Assembly (NCBI GenBank): GCA_028456385.1
Contig: JALNQF010000104.1
Location: 1-64,000 of the forward strand
Source: Ophiosphaerella korrae
Lineage: Eukaryota; Ascomycota; Dothideomycetes; Pleosporales; Phaeosphaeriaceae
DNA: 64,000 bases
Direction: 5' to 3'
Below, one piece after another: positions 9,856 to 22,832 of this stretch. The position numbers were made by a program, and so were the translations under genes. Within the stretch, counting starts at the first letter, position 1. The number at the start of each line of letters is the position of its first letter. The notes below the pieces were generated by a model, which was not told where the DNA came from, searched no databases, and saw nothing but the letters and a program-made list of their open reading frames with translations.

Positions 9856-10461
9856 AATAGATTATATTAATTCTACCTATCTTCTATATTATTCTATCCA
9901 TCTCAGGGCTACTATAGATTTTTATCTTAAAAAATTTTATTCTTTAATTTCTCTACTATTATTAGATAAGATATATAGTCTAGATCCTGTACTAGCTATA
10001 AGAGGGATATCTACGGTGGCCCCAAGATGGAGAAGTGATAGACAGAATCAGTACAACCTTTTAGACATCAATTATTAGTGACTATCAAATCTGACACTTA
10101 TAGGCTTCTTCTACATATATAATTTTGGCCGGTAAGTCTAAATACGGCTTTATCCGGCTCTGAATTGGGTCTAATGCTCTCATAGGCTCCTTCTGCAAGC
10201 CCAGCTGTTCAGCTCTGGGAGCTAACTATGAAACACGGATTTCTCCGACATTGAATCAGCTTTGGCGCTCCTTCAGGCTTCTCATTTGTCCTTGAAACTG
10301 CAAATCAGAGCGAAACACGTAGGAGAGTGAGGAGAAATTGACCGGTCGGAGAGTTGATTTAAGAGCCGTCCGATCGACCTGAGCCAAGGTCCAACCCATT
10401 ATCAGAATCCTTCAAAATCTCTTTCAACATAACTCAAACAGACTCAAAAAACACAAACAAC
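9856..10461. other. TA-rich debris, then HET gene leader
   Basis: The first 150 bp are TA-rich and RIP-like. The part closest to 10461 is A/C-rich (ctcaaacagactcaaaaaac), typical of a fungal 5' leader. No gene is seen. Confidence 0.4.
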
Positions 10462-12585
10462 ATGTCATGCAATATTTGCAACAATCTTAGCTCTCAAGGT
10501 CTCACGAAGCGCGCTCAACGCAGCTCCCATACTGAAGACCTCGTCGTAAAGCTCCTTGCCGCCGATGAATCTTCGCAAAATGGTTGTGTCTTTTGCGGCC
10601 TACTCATGCAGATCTTCCACAAATATGTTTCAGGTTCCAAGAGAGTCTTGGGACGTGAGAGGCAAAGAACAATGCCTGGCGGAGTTTACTTCGCCATGGA
10701 TATACGTAAAGGCCAAGCAATATACATGAACCTCCACGAGGGATATGGGCCAACTAGTGAACAATATGTCAGACTCCAAATTTACAATCCAAATGGTGAG
10801 ACCCCTGCTGCTGCCCTTCCATCTCATTGCTAAAATTTAGAAGACTCTGTCATACCAAATTGGAAGACCCTCGGACACTTGAAAAACCCTTATCTCGAGA
10901 CGGGGAGCGAAGAGAGCCTTGAATTTTTCAAGAGACAGTTGAATGAATGTGATAACAGCCATGTTGCATGCCAACAACAAAACACTCCACTTCCCAAGCG
11001 GGTTTTGAACATAGGCACTAGTGCTGGTCAAACGGTCAAAGTGTATGAGACACGTCCAAACGAGATTGGGAGATATGCCGCACTCAGTCACTGCTGGGGT
11101 AGGAAAGAAGACGTTACTATCCCAGTAACTACAGGAACTAATCTTCAAGAGAGAAAGTTGGGCGTCCACTGGTCTGTTCTGACCCCTCTATTCCGGGATG
11201 CTATAACCACGGCTCGCAGGCTCAATATCCGGTACTTGTGGATTGACTCGCTTTGCATTTTGCAAGACAAGGACAAGAACAACGATTGGGAACTAGAGTC
11301 GCCAAAGATGGGTCATTATTATTCAAATGCATATGTGACGATAGCGGCTTCAAGCTCCAAGGATGGTAGATACACCTTCCTGACCAATCGCGATCCTCGG
11401 TATCATCCTACAGAGTTTCGACTCGACCAAAGGCAATCGACTTCCCCGATTGTCTGTGCCCGTCGCTATTACCGAGAACGCGAAAAGTCGCCCGAGATTT
11501 TTGGCCCCTTGTCGACGCGTGCCTGGTGCTGGCAGGAAAACGTTTTGTCAACACGAATTATCCACTTTATCCCAGGAGAATACGTATGGGAGTGCAAATC
11601 TAACTTAATCTCTGAGTGTGGATACAAGCCACGAAACATCCATTCGATGGACCTGATTAAGACCTTCAGAGATATCGAGACAAACCCTATGAGGAAATGG
11701 CGGAGGTTGATCCAAACATACTCGCATCGGGAAATTACCTACGAAAGCGACCGACTCGTTGCTGTGAGTTCTATCGCTGAAACAATATCTGAACTCACGG
11801 GCACTGAATATGTCGCTGGTCTGTGGAAAGGGCATATTGCCAAAGGCCTACTATGGGAGGTTCCGCGTGAGCAGTCAACTGAGAAATTCGCTCATCAACC
11901 TAAAGAGAATTATTATCCATCCTGGACGTGGGCCTCGGTAGAAGGGCCGTTAAGGTTGGGCTCAGACACTTATGAGGGGTCTGTCAAGTCTTCATACGAG
12001 GAAATCGAGATGGATTCTGCATTCAAATCTGCACTCACAAACATTAAAACGCATACTAAGCCTCACACGAAGAACAAATACGGGGAAGTAAGAGATGGCT
12101 TTGTGAAGGCGAACGGGAAGTCCGTCTTCGTTCATTTATCCTGCTCGGATCCATTATGCCCTGGAGAGTACTGGTTGAGCAAAATTGGGGGTGGTATGAG
12201 TCGGAGAAGGGGCCCCCAAGCTCCGAAAATGAAGGGCTTTCGACCCCAGAAAGTGAGAGGCGTCGAGCATGAACGCTTTGCGCCTGACTGCATCCTCAAC
12301 CAGTTTGAATACTGGGATGACAGAAATAAGAGGCACGTATCTATTGGACGGCTGCGAAAAAAAGAGGACGAGACGCAGCCAAGGTACGGCCCAATCGGTG
12401 GGCCTGTTCTACTTCTCTTAGTAGGCACAACAAGGGCTCCAAATGGGGAGGATATAGCCTGGGACGGACTTGTTCTTGGCGAGTCTGAGAAGGACCCTGA
12501 AGCATACACCCGCATTGGTTTCTTCAGCACTAATTATGAAGATTGGTTTGATGGTGCGGAGATCACAGACCTCAAGATCGTCTAG
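10462..12585 (+). CDS. HET-domain protein
   Basis: Exons 10462-10795 and 10841-12585 join over a 45-bp GTGAGA...TTTAG intron (phase 1), giving 692 residues. The N-terminus carries paired cysteines (CNICNNL, CVFCGLL) common in HET proteins. The HET core follows at about residues 185-330, with YAALSHCWG, the AITTARRL..RYLWIDSLCI block, GHYYSNAYVTIAAS and then STRAWCWQENVLS. HET domains act in heterokaryon incompatibility and programmed cell death after recognition of non-self; most family members are uncharacterised. All core motifs are intact, so the gene looks functional. It is bordered by RIP-type repeats upstream and a gene-poor tract downstream, a usual setting for fast-evolving HET genes. 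No partner gene (NACHT or HeLo) is adjacent. Confidence 0.92.
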
Positions 12586-14616
12586 CGCGCGGCAAGCTGC
12601 ACAACGAGTTAATAATCTCTCTTCCTACCAGATCAAATATATCAATTATATGCTTTCTCAGTTTCTATCTCAGTGCGACTTTCGGACGCCCTATCTAGTA
12701 CGTAAGCCAAGATTCGAACACGCCCGCGCTTTGAATCTCTCAACCGAGGCCTAACTAAAATGCTGCGCGGTCTGGAAATACTTGATTGCATCTCGCTCCT
12801 TCTCCCCACCGCTGCTCTCTTCGCACTCCTTTGATCGCATCAGAGTCGCCGGACGCTTATTTTAACCTTCTAGCGCTGCCAGCGCTGGCGCTCATTGTTC
12901 CTGCAAGTGTCCGCCGACTCTAGTCCCATATTCCTAGCCCGGCTTATGAATCACAATTAACCTAGTTACAAAGGGGGAGGCGCGACTCTTTGCCGAGGAC
13001 GGACTTGACGTGAAGGAAACGAAAAGACGTTCGAAAAGTAAACGAAAGCGCTATAGGAGTAGGAACAAATTCACGCAGGCCTCGCTTCTAATCTTTACAC
13101 GCAAATATTCGCACGCAACCCTCTAACAAACGACCCAACCGCCACATCCTCACTACAAGTATTACCTGTCCTTCGTATATATTACTATAATGGGTTGGTT
13201 TCAGTATTTTATACCTAAAATTCTCTTGCCTATCTTTACTTGGCCTTATCAAGTCCTTGGGTCTGTTAATTTAGCATTATCAATTCTACGAACGCCGCGC
13301 CTTTTCCCTCTAAGTGTTTGTTAAACTTTTGGGTTCTTTTACAACTACCTTCGTTCTTTCTCGAGCTGCTACTGCTATTGATGTGGCATTCTATTTGACA
13401 ATTAGATCGCAGCCTTTCTGTTTAGACTGGTGTTGAAATGGTTGGACGGCACGCGGCTTGAAGATAGCGCGGTCTGCGGGCTTTCTAGTGCTAAAGATTG
13501 TCTCATACGGCGAGCATCCTGACGCACCCTACGCACTGGTGTTAATACTTATGACCCGCATACTAGGAAAGGACCTATGCAACCCTAAATTGTATAAGGG
13601 GATAACTAACAACGAGTAGGAGAGCATTTTTGTAGAGCTACAGTGCATCCCACAAGTTATGCGGAAATAGCCTTACCTATAGGGCAAAGAGTAGATCTAT
13701 TTAGTGTTAGGTATAGTAGTTAGGAGCGTGCGTATCCCTAGTTATGTAGTTGGACTATGTGAATCTAAATCAGAATTCAACAAATATCTCTTTCCTTCTA
13801 TCTCTAGCTATAGCTTTGAAACTCAGGAATAGTTTAAAGAGATCGTAGAAATTGCTAAAAGACTGCAAAAAAATGCAGCATTTAATTGTCTTTACTTGTA
13901 GTGATCTTAAGCATTATAATATTATGGTTCTAGAGGCTACATTTTGGGCTTCCTAGACTGGGAACCTGCGGGTAAGTATCTAGATTATTGGGAGTTTACT
14001 ACACCGTTAAGACTTGGCCTGAGGGATTTTTGGTGGAATGACTTGGTGTAGAGACTAGGCAGTAAAAAAATACGCGGTGGAACTAGAGAGTGAAAAAGCA
14101 TTGGTTCCCCTTTATAGTTAATTCCTAGGCATAGTAGATATTTTGTATTGTTTTATAAAGAGTATTAGATTTCCTGATTGCGTTGGGCCTGGGGTGAATA
14201 TCGTGGAGTTGGAAAATGCAAATATTACTTGTACGGAGCTAAATTAACAACGGAGGCTAGTGTGTATTTTGAGTATGCATGTTTATTTGGCTTAGGAGTA
14301 AGAGCATAGGTGCGAGTTCATTTTGTAGAGTACCTGTAAGGGCAGTATACATAGGGAATGACTATATAGTAAGAGGGTTTTTAGTAGAGTTACGCTACGG
14401 GTATTTCGCTATAGTATATCTGTTGCAGTGAATACTATGCCAAGTACAGACTACTATTATTAAGTATTTATACTATGTTTGTTGATTCTTTGAAAACATA
14501 TGCTTTAGGAATAACATTAGAGTTTATATGTACAGAAAGTGTAACCGCACTTTAAACTGGTTTGTGCTTCGAGCTCGTGTTTGCAACTCTTACACTAATG
14601 TACTCGACCTTAAACT
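12586..14616. other. Gene-free tract
   Basis: The start may be HET 3' UTR. Beyond about 13.1 kb the sequence is rich in TA and stop codons in all frames, suggesting old mutated repeat. No ORF, RNA or terminal repeat could be supported. Confidence 0.4.
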
Positions 14617-14827
14617 TTGAAAACGGACATCACTTATTTACTTATCGCCAAAATCTCGAACCCCGATATGGAGCGTCAAGAAAGATGGATCAGAGGTAAC
14701 CCGAGTCTCCAAGTTCTCAACGACTACATTCTCAATCTGGTGATTCACATTGGGGGCTACTACTTAACTACTAGCGTCACCCTCGCGATACCAAGGACAG
14801 CGAATCTACTAAGTGCATCTCGAACCT

Positions 14828-15160
14828 AGGAGAGCTCGAAAGGTTGCCTTTGGAATTGATGCAACGAGTCCTTGCAGATATTGATGTAGAGACTGCTTGG
14901 ATTTTGGCACGTCTGCTGGAGGAGTAGGCTTTAGTGTGCTTGCTATTGAGGCGTGCTTTATTCAGAAGCTCCTAACCTTGTTCGGTCCGGAAGACATACT
15001 CGACATCGACGATGTAACGGTAGCGGCCTTGGCCTCTGAAGACGAAGAGGCTTTAGCGAAGAGGGCGCAATGTAATGAGAAGCTAAAAGTATTAGAAGAT
15101 GAATTGAAGGTGTTACAAGGCGTCCAAGGATACTCGTTGGGCTTTACAGGTATGAGCTAA
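14828..15160 (+). pseudogene. Dynamin GED-like remnant with F-box-like piece
   Basis: The frame 14897-15160 contains AIEACFIQKLLTLFGPEDIL and then DDVTVAALASEDEEALAKR. This resembles the GTPase effector domain at the C-terminus of fungal dynamin-like GTPases: a helix ending in a V/L-x-IEACLIxKL pattern, then an acidic helix and a coiled-coil end (EKLKVLEDELKVL). No G domain lies upstream. In another frame just before it (14830-14925), LERLPLELMQRVLADID resembles an F-box start. Two unrelated short fragments in different frames indicate debris. Both assignments rest on remembered family patterns. Confidence 0.4.
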
Positions 15161-17007
15161 GGAACGGTCCGCGTAGGGGAATGGGTACTGGTATTGATAC
15201 AAGAGCCCGCCGTGCCCTAGAGTCAGATCCCTGGAAGTCCCGAGCCGGAGGGAGTGCACGCAATCGTAGAAAGAGCATTTGAATATGTTCCGTTGACTCC
15301 AACAATACGACGATCGCCAGCTTCAGAAGCCCCGCCGCCCGAGACCGAGGCCGATCTGCTGAGTCTCATTTCAAATCATCAACTTCGGCAAGCCTAGCTC
15401 TCCTTTGGTATAAAAACAACAGTTGCTCTGTATGGCGCACGCAAGACCTTGTTTCTCGGAGACCGCCACACACGGGTTCCGACATGACGACGTTGGCAAG
15501 CGTCTACACAGCGCTTGTTCCCAGCCTGACATGTGTTGAAGCAGAATGTCACTATTTGGACCATGGTCTGGCACGTCCCATTGGCAACAACGGCACGGCG
15601 AACGGTGAAAGGTCTTCTTTCGGGTGTGCGCGACAGACAGTGTCTCGGGTGCCGTCTTAACGCGTTTAAGCTTTGCGGCATTTCTTAGCATGCTAGTTTT
15701 TGCCCGAATTTACAGGCTTTGCTTTGCGAGGAACCGAATGGCAGGTCGACCAAACACCCCGTGTTTGGTCCCGGCTTCTGCGACCGGCGAGGAGCGGAGT
15801 GACATGGGATGGGGCTTTGCTATCGCGGGTGATTGCGAAAGGTGCTAGGCGTGAGGCGGCCCCGCTCCGCGCCAGTGAAAAATTTAATACTTTGACCAGG
15901 ACGAGCAGCTTCTAATAATTGAATTGAGTTTATGAGTGTCCGTGTGCGGTCGATGAAGTGATATGTGGAGCCCTAGCAACAACAGCCGGTTATCCACGAG
16001 CTAGCTAAATTCGCCGGCTTGGAGGCATATTTATAGATGCGAAAAGGAAATGGACACAGAGCAATATGGTTCAACCAGGACCCAGGAAGCAAGGCGCATA
16101 GCATTGTGGATCCTGGCCTTGGCTGGCAATGTTGCCCCTTAACCCAAAGCCTGGAAGCACTCAGGGTCGCTCAAAACAAGCCACTGCTTCTGAAGTGGAG
16201 GCAATGTCTAGAAGGAAGAAGAAAAGGAATGAATTGATGAGGTCGCAAACCGTCCTTGCATAAAAGTACGGCCCTGGGCGGATCATGGAGGGGCGGCGCT
16301 CCCGGAACCAGTCTCTTTGCAGTGTGGCCAGCTGTGCTATCCGTAGCGCACAACTGTGCACCGTAATCGAGGCTAGCTCCCAAGCATGTTTCCCGCAGAA
16401 AGTGCTTACACGAGGCTGAAGAAGAGGCCGATTTGGGTTAGACACCAATACGCTTTGACTTGTTTCGGGCCTTGTCTTCCTGCACGAAGCGCCACTCGAC
16501 ATGAGCCATGCCGCCTGCGCGAAACGATCATTGGAGGCGTAGCTGAGACTCTATTGCGGCTTTAGGTCGGTCGCGTGGTGATGGGCGAGGAGAGGACCGA
16601 TACCTGCAGTACATATGCAGACGATGGGCGCCCATGGTTATATGGCGAAGGAGTCTATGTCCCTCATCGCTTCCTAGCACACCTCTACCTGCCCTTCCTG
16701 CGCGACCAGTGCACCTCTGTAGCTGCCAGTTGCCAATCGTTTCACCAACACCAATTTGAAGAAAGGACGTTGGCAGCCCCGTCGACAAAGGAACCCGCTA
16801 TCTATTGGCATCTATTTAGGTGAGTAATATGCCCACATGAGCGGTACCCGAATACGGATTGCTCGTTTGATATTAACATGATAAGCAGATCGCGCCTCCC
16901 CTCCCACATACTACAATTCACACCAGCATCTCCATATCGGGCCTTCGCATATATCTGTACAGCCCTAAATACCAGTCCTACCTGCCGAACCCCCTCGCAC
17001 ACGGGTT
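15161..17007. other. No gene recognised
   Basis: Several 60-113 residue ORFs occur on both strands (for example minus 15691-15371, minus 16502-16161, plus 16037-16237) but none shows a family motif, an intron pattern or a signal peptide. The 3' end should contain the promoter of the gene at 17057. Confidence 0.35.
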
Positions 17008-17055
17008 CATAATAATAATAACAATAATAACAATAATAATAATAATAATAATAAA
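17008..17055. repeat. AAT trinucleotide microsatellite
   Basis: A run of aat units with two aac variants ends immediately before the ATG at 17057, so the repeat lies in the 5' leader. Length change here would alter the spacing between promoter and start codon. Confidence 0.85.
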
Positions 17056-17056
17056 A

Positions 17057-17821
17057 ATGCTCGTCACGTCAGCGACCTCGCTTTTGGGCGCCGCCTTTCT
17101 TCTCTCCACAGCAAAAGCAGCGCCGACACGAACACACTGCCGTTGTGCAATCGTTGCAGATGCACCGCCAGCCTTCTCTCCTTCAGTCGCACATTGGACC
17201 CCAGCTCAGCCATCACCTAGCGACATCACAGCAGACCTATGCGCAAACCTCGGCCCTGAACTTGAAAACTTCCAACACACCCAACCAGATCTTTACAACT
17301 CATATCTCCCCAAAACAGAAGGCCAAACCGAAGACAAAGTATTAATCAATTACGCAACCGGCACCGAGCTGCGCAAGAGGAGAGGCGCTCATGTCGAACC
17401 CCGACCAACTTCACGGCCCCACCCCCGGATAGTGTGCCATTCGGAAGCCGACCCGTTCACGGCATATCAAGGCTCATTTACCACGCTCTGGGTCCTGCAG
17501 ATCATCATCGTAATCGCAATCCTCACATGCATCGCCGAGGGCGTGCACTTGAGCGTGCGATGGTATGCCTCCTCTGACGACGTCACACTCAACTCTCAAA
17601 TATCCGGAAGGAAGGGTGCAACCATACAACTACCCGGAAGCAGCAGACTCGTGCTTGAGATCTTTCAATCAAATGCACAGGACGGAGCGACAACGGGAGA
17701 GAAGAATCAGCCATCCGAGGCGATGCCGATGCTGATTGTGCAAGCGCCAAATGGAGAGAGAGTATGCATAAGTTATGAGGAAGATGATGATGACGACGAG
17801 ATGAATAGGCCGGTAATGTGA
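17057..17821 (+). CDS. Secretory single-pass membrane protein, unknown
   Basis: A single-exon 254-residue ORF. Residues 1-22 form a clear signal peptide (MLVTSATSLLGAAFLLSTAKA, cleavage likely after AKA or AAP). A lumenal or extracellular part follows, then one strong membrane segment (about residues 146-165, LWVLQIIIVIAILTCIAEG). The C-terminal half is cytosolic-like and ends in a Glu/Asp cluster (YEEDDDDDEMN). No catalytic motif is seen and the family is not recognised. The topology suggests a type I membrane protein. The AAT microsatellite in the leader is unusual. Confidence 0.65.
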   Translation: MLVTSATSLLGAAFLLSTAKAAPTRTHCRCAIVADAPPAFSPSVAHWTPAQPSPSDITADLCANLGPELENFQHTQPDLYNSYLPKTEGQTEDKVLINYATGTELRKRRGAHVEPRPTSRPHPRIVCHSEADPFTAYQGSFTTLWVLQIIIVIAILTCIAEGVHLSVRWYASSDDVTLNSQISGRKGATIQLPGSSRLVLEIFQSNAQDGATTGEKNQPSEAMPMLIVQAPNGERVCISYEEDDDDDEMNRPVM

Positions 17822-19081
17822 TTTTACCCACATTGCCTGCCTTTTTGTATTGATGCCTGAGCGTTCCTTCTTCTGTACATATTCCAGCCCATGCGCGCAT
17901 TTTCAGCAGCGTATGAAGGCATGTATACGTAGCATATCTATGATGAAGTATGTTACATCCATGATCCACTCAGCTTGCATACCATCTCCTTCTCATTTAC
18001 TCCATAAAGGTTGATCTGCGAAAACTCTGAAGGTTTCATCGTCCAAGCACAGGTCGCGTCAGTCGTAGTGTGAATCGGTAACGGCATGAAGGTATCACCC
18101 TCCAGCCCGCACCCATGTATATTGTCCATCTCTTCCATCCACCACTGTCCTCCACGCCATATAGACTAGGGGTATCGTAAAAGCAAATGGGTATCGCAAC
18201 GCAAAACGCCAAGCAAAATCTATATACAGCCAAAAAAAAAAATTATGAATTTCGGATGGAATGAAGGGAGGATAAGCACGCCAGACCAGGGCAGTGCAAA
18301 ATCGAAAGGGCGCAAGGGTCGGACCAGGAATGGGCGCAAAGGTCGCATGGAGAAATACTTTTCGGTGACAGCACTTGCATGATCTGCCTTACCTGCCCAA
18401 GAGAGAAGTGAAGTATAAAATGTGCACAGGCAAAGCGCATTGGTAGTATACAAGGTTGCTCGGGTGGTCGCTATGGGCATCTCGAAAGATGTCTCGGCAA
18501 GGCACCGGTATGGCACGTCGTAATAGGAAGTCGAAGTTTGGGATAATTATCGCGGGTGGGTATCGTACAGGATTAGGGCTTTGCAGCCCATGGGCCGCTA
18601 ATGGGCTGTTGTTTGGGGTTTGGTCGCAAACGGATATCGTAACAAAGCAACGCAGGTATTATTGGATTAGGGTGGTTGCAACAGGGACTCAGGATGTCGT
18701 CGCAAAAGGATTTCGTATGGGGGTGTCGCAGTAGGCCGGACTGGACATCACATCACCGGGATGCTGAACCGATCGTTCTAGTATAAGCCGTAAATTAAAA
18801 AATCGTGTCGAGCTGGAGAAGCAGCGTACAGATGGACCGGAAAGTGGTCGCCAAGGTATGTCGAATTCTCGAACAAGGCCCCAAGTTACTGAAGATGTTG
18901 TTGGAACGCCATGTGTCAAAACGCCAATGTCCTAGGTGATTTTGATAACGCCGTATAAATATTGTAGGTGAAACTTGGTAGCGATGAACTGAATATGATT
19001 TGTGGGTGAACCACAAAGGGTAACGCATTGTAACTTTTCATGACAGTGAGGATAAATGTGATATCCCCACAGTGATATGCA
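17822..19081. other. Convergent intergenic region
   Basis: The tract lies between two genes that converge (17057 plus, 19082 minus). Words of the form ggtatcgta and gtcgcaa recur between 18170 and 18735, and agcccat/atgggct form a short inverted pair near 18587. No coding frame is supported. Confidence 0.4.
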
Positions 19082-21245
19082 TCACATAATAGTGTGCCAG
19101 CCTTTGTCATTCATAATATCAATCCAGAAAGCGTCTTGACCCTCATCGGATCGGCGCCATGTCTCTTTGATCAATTGAATCATCTGGCGAAGTGGCTTGT
19201 TGGGTAACCGAAGAGCAAACTCTTGGAGGCGCCTGATAACAAAGTCTCTAGCAGAGAGTATCTTTGAATCATTAGCGTGCACATCAAAAAAGTCAACAGA
19301 CGAGGCGAATTGCAGCTCTGATGCAGCGATTACGAGTAGCAATGGCTGAATACAGAATGTTCCAGACGAAGAGGGCAGGGACTCAACAGATCGGAGGATG
19401 TGCATCGCAAGAGAGTTGAGCCATAATTTGATATCGGTATCTTGGTAGGGGGTTTCGAAGCGAGGGATAGGGAAGTGGAAGCCGACGTTACCACTTGCAT
19501 TAGCCTTGTCATTACTTAGACGCTTGCGAAGGATAGACGGGAAGTTGCGATAAATCTCAAGCAAGCCAGCACACCGATATGCTTCCGCAATAACGATGAA
19601 ATCTTGCTTTGGCGTGCGCTCATCACCTGTGTCAGCAAGTTCATCGGCTGTTGGGTACTCTAAAGCCAATAGGTCCTCTTCCAAAGAAGCAGCATTGAGA
19701 GTATTCTCCTGTCTTTGTCTCAGGTCTACAGAAGAGTCTTTATTGAGCGAGCGCTCCTTGCGTACTAGACGACCGACTTCAGCAAGCAAGAATTGGCCAG
19801 TAGGTGCAATACCTGTCCAGGGGTGGGGCACAATCTTTCCGTCTGGACGTCGGGTCGCTGGTGCCTTTTGATTCGAGACTCGGCGGGGTCGCAGCCCAGA
19901 GGAAGAGGAAAAGCTCATAGCATCTTCTGTTACGAAACCCATGAGCATCTCCCAGTGAATGAGCGACTCTTCGAAGAACTGTGCTTCACGCTGGACTTCA
20001 TCCTCCTCAGACCGGCTCAATAGTTTTGGCAATATTAAGCTTCTTGCTGTCGAGAGGTAGTCCAAACCAAGCGCGCTGCTATCATGCCAGGATGTAGTGA
20101 GACCGAGGAGCATAATACTGAGAAAAGTCTTCGTAGCGCTTGCCTGGCCATTCTGAACTTGCGCGAGTTCTATCTGCAAAGCGTCCGAAGCCTTCCGCTG
20201 TAGCTCAACACCAACAGCCGCCATATTGGGGAAAGTATTGGCGAGATGTGCGGCTGCCATTGACTGGATGGCGAAATTAATCGAAGGACACTCCTGATAA
20301 ATACGACCAATGGTAGTTCTAAAGGGGTTCAAGACTGAATCAAAAGAAGAGAAAGAGGCGCAGACATCCTTGAAGTAATGTTGAACAAGAAGAGACTCAA
20401 CATCATCTGGTGAAGATGGATTGGGTGAAGGGCTTGGAAGACGATAAAAGTCAAGAAGTAATGATCGCGACAACCTAGGGCTACCCTCGCGGCTGGATTC
20501 TCGGGTAGTGAATACGGATGCGGTAGAGGAGTTTGAGATAGTTTGCTTGAGTGGCATGTCCTCAAGCTCCAGCATGCCATTAAAGGAGCCGTTGTCCAGA
20601 TCAAGGTCGTCAAATGAGTTAAACGCGAAATCATCATGTGGAAGGGGGATCACGTCGACAAGAGTGTCCAACATGATGGGATCCATGGCATCCATACCGT
20701 CTATAGTGAAAAGCTCAAAATGTGGAGGAGAGTCCTCGTCCTCAGTGGAAGACTCCAGAGCGTAGGCAGGCTCTTCCAAAGCCGGTGGAGATGCCACTGG
20801 TGGTGACGATTGCTTAGTGGTACTGTCAGATACTATTGACTTCCTGCCAGCAGGAAGCACAGCAGCTAGTGCTTCAATCCCGTTTGCAACATTCCTAGGA
20901 AGGGGAGTCTTGTTGGCTTCAGATGACTTCCGGGTGGCGTCTGAAGTTGTTCTTGGCTTGGGTGAGGTAGACTTGAACACTACGGGAGTGAAGATCTCAT
21001 ATTTGGTAGACCATTTGAGTGTCTTCTCATACCCTGGACAAGCAACATTCCTCTTTTTACATTGCAGACAAGAAGGGGCAGTCTCGTCACACTTGAGCTG
21101 TTGGCGTATTAGCTAATGTCTGAAGTGACAATAGTATTGTGAGCAATACCCTCTTAAGTTTGCATCGACCGCATCCATTCCTGGACTTGGTCTTCTTCAC
21201 CTTTAGATCCCGTGCGGCAGCTTTCTCCTGAGCCAATGTGGACAT
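19082..21245 (-). CDS. Zn2Cys6 transcription factor, Fungal_trans_2 type
   Basis: Two exons on the minus strand: 21245-21150 and 21097-19082, joined over a 52-bp GTATTG...CAACAG intron in phase 0; 703 residues. The intron sits inside the zinc cluster. Cysteines at 25, 28, 35, 42, 45 and 52 give CX2CX6CX6CX2CX6C (CGRCKLKR then LKCDETAPSCLQC). A Ser/Pro- and acid-rich linker follows to about residue 240, and the rest is helical with the pattern of fungal-specific transcription factor domains (LLVQHYFKDVCASFSSFDS, SIMLLGLTTSW, EESLIHWEMLMGF). Such proteins bind CGG-containing DNA in the nucleus and regulate metabolism or stress genes; the target is unknown. Without the short first exon the DNA-binding domain would be missed. 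Confidence 0.92.
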
Positions 21246-22832
21246 GTCTATTAACAGGATGAATGGAGGTTACACGCAGAAGAGAGGGATGTGGAGGTGT
21301 CCGACGACGATAGTGTGAGAATCGTGAGATTTGTGAACGAATTAAGGAAACGTTATGATGCGGATCCGCTCTCTAAATGCGCGTGACGGGTCAATGACAC
21401 AGCCGATACGAAGCGTTACCTATCGGGCACAAGCTAAGATAGCAGCTGATAAAAGTGCGTCGTTGGTGTGGTTGGGCATGCGACGCCAGGTGGCCCAGAT
21501 CCGAATTTCGGCCTCGACCCAGGTTATCCTGCATCATAGCGTGCATCCAGCCGGGCCTGATTGGCCAGTCGTATTTATCAAGAGTTTGAAAAGTCATTCT
21601 CTTTCCTATCTATGGGAGGACGTTTACACAGCGGAAAACTTGGACGCTGCTCAGACCGTGTAAGCACATCCACTCGAACGCTTCTCCGTAGCCTCGAAAA
21701 ATCCGGCAACATGATATTGGCAGAATGCGCAAGGACTGAGACAAGGGTTGACAGCTGGGTCTGCGATACCCCACATCAGCTTCGAGGTTGATCAAAGGAG
21801 TGGGTTGTATGCCTAAATTTGGGCTAGCGTACACCGCTAGCCGCATCATGATGCTTCACGATATCAACACCACAACTAAGACGATACGTATGACGATGTT
21901 AGTGTATCTGTGCATTTGCATATCACCGCATAAGCCTATCAGTCGGGTCCGGGTGTGCATCGAAGCAATGGCAGGATGAAAAACCTCTTAGATAAGCCTT
22001 GCCAGGGCAGTGTCACGATGAATCATTTCAATCAGCCAGCAAAGCCTCCTGACATAATCCGCGCCGGCTATCGCCTATCAATAGGCACACTGATATTTTT
22101 TTTAGTCTAGGCGGCTCTGCGTAGATCACCGGCAGTTGCCCAGGCGTGGGGCTTCCCGAGGTCGCCTCCAAGACGGCAGCATGTCGGTGAAAATGAGGAA
22201 AAATGAGGACATCGAGACGAAGGCATCCGATTACGCATAGCTATTCGAGACGACGGCATGGACCTGCGACTAGTACCCCGCACCAATGTTGCCACTTGCC
22301 ACAATAGAGAAGCCGTGCGTGTTCTCGAATCCGGGGAGAATCTGGGGCGAACACGGACTAGACATTGTAGTCGTTCTAACATGCGCCATGAGTAATGCCA
22401 AGTGCACTTCGCAACGTAGTTGCCGGAGAAGCACGAATTACAACCCGTCGGAAAGCTATGAAGAAAATTTATAGCACCTGCAACACCACAGCGCTAGGAG
22501 GTTTCTAACAGCTATCGTGACATCGAACCCGAAAGTACGTTGCACGCAAGCGCAGTGTGAGCACCCTCTCATTTTTGGCCTTCACCTGGGTCCTATTGAT
22601 CCTCTAGGTGGTCGAACAGGCACTCGACCATATATTGACATTGTTATGAGAAAGCGATTGGACGAGTTGTGTTTAAGGCGCCAACCAGGATTGTATCATT
22701 TGAGCCTCGTTTTAGGCCATCGATTAACTTAATTTAGGTATCGCTCTCCCGCCTCAATGGTAGGAAGATGTCATCTGCCATATGCTTGTGCTTGCTGATG
22801 CTCGCACTTTTATAGAGCTCGTTGGTCTGGGA
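21246..22832. other. Intergenic, no gene recognised
   Basis: Promoter side of the Zn2Cys6 gene and downstream side of the SDR gene. ORFs of 60-100 residues on both strands show no motif. No repeat was detected. Confidence 0.4.

Noticed and set aside
12705..12760. tRNA-like sequence on the minus strand (gttcgaatc B-box-like word)
   Set aside because: The T-stem does not pair, the spacing between D-like and T-like parts is too short for an anticodon arm, and no acceptor stem forms.
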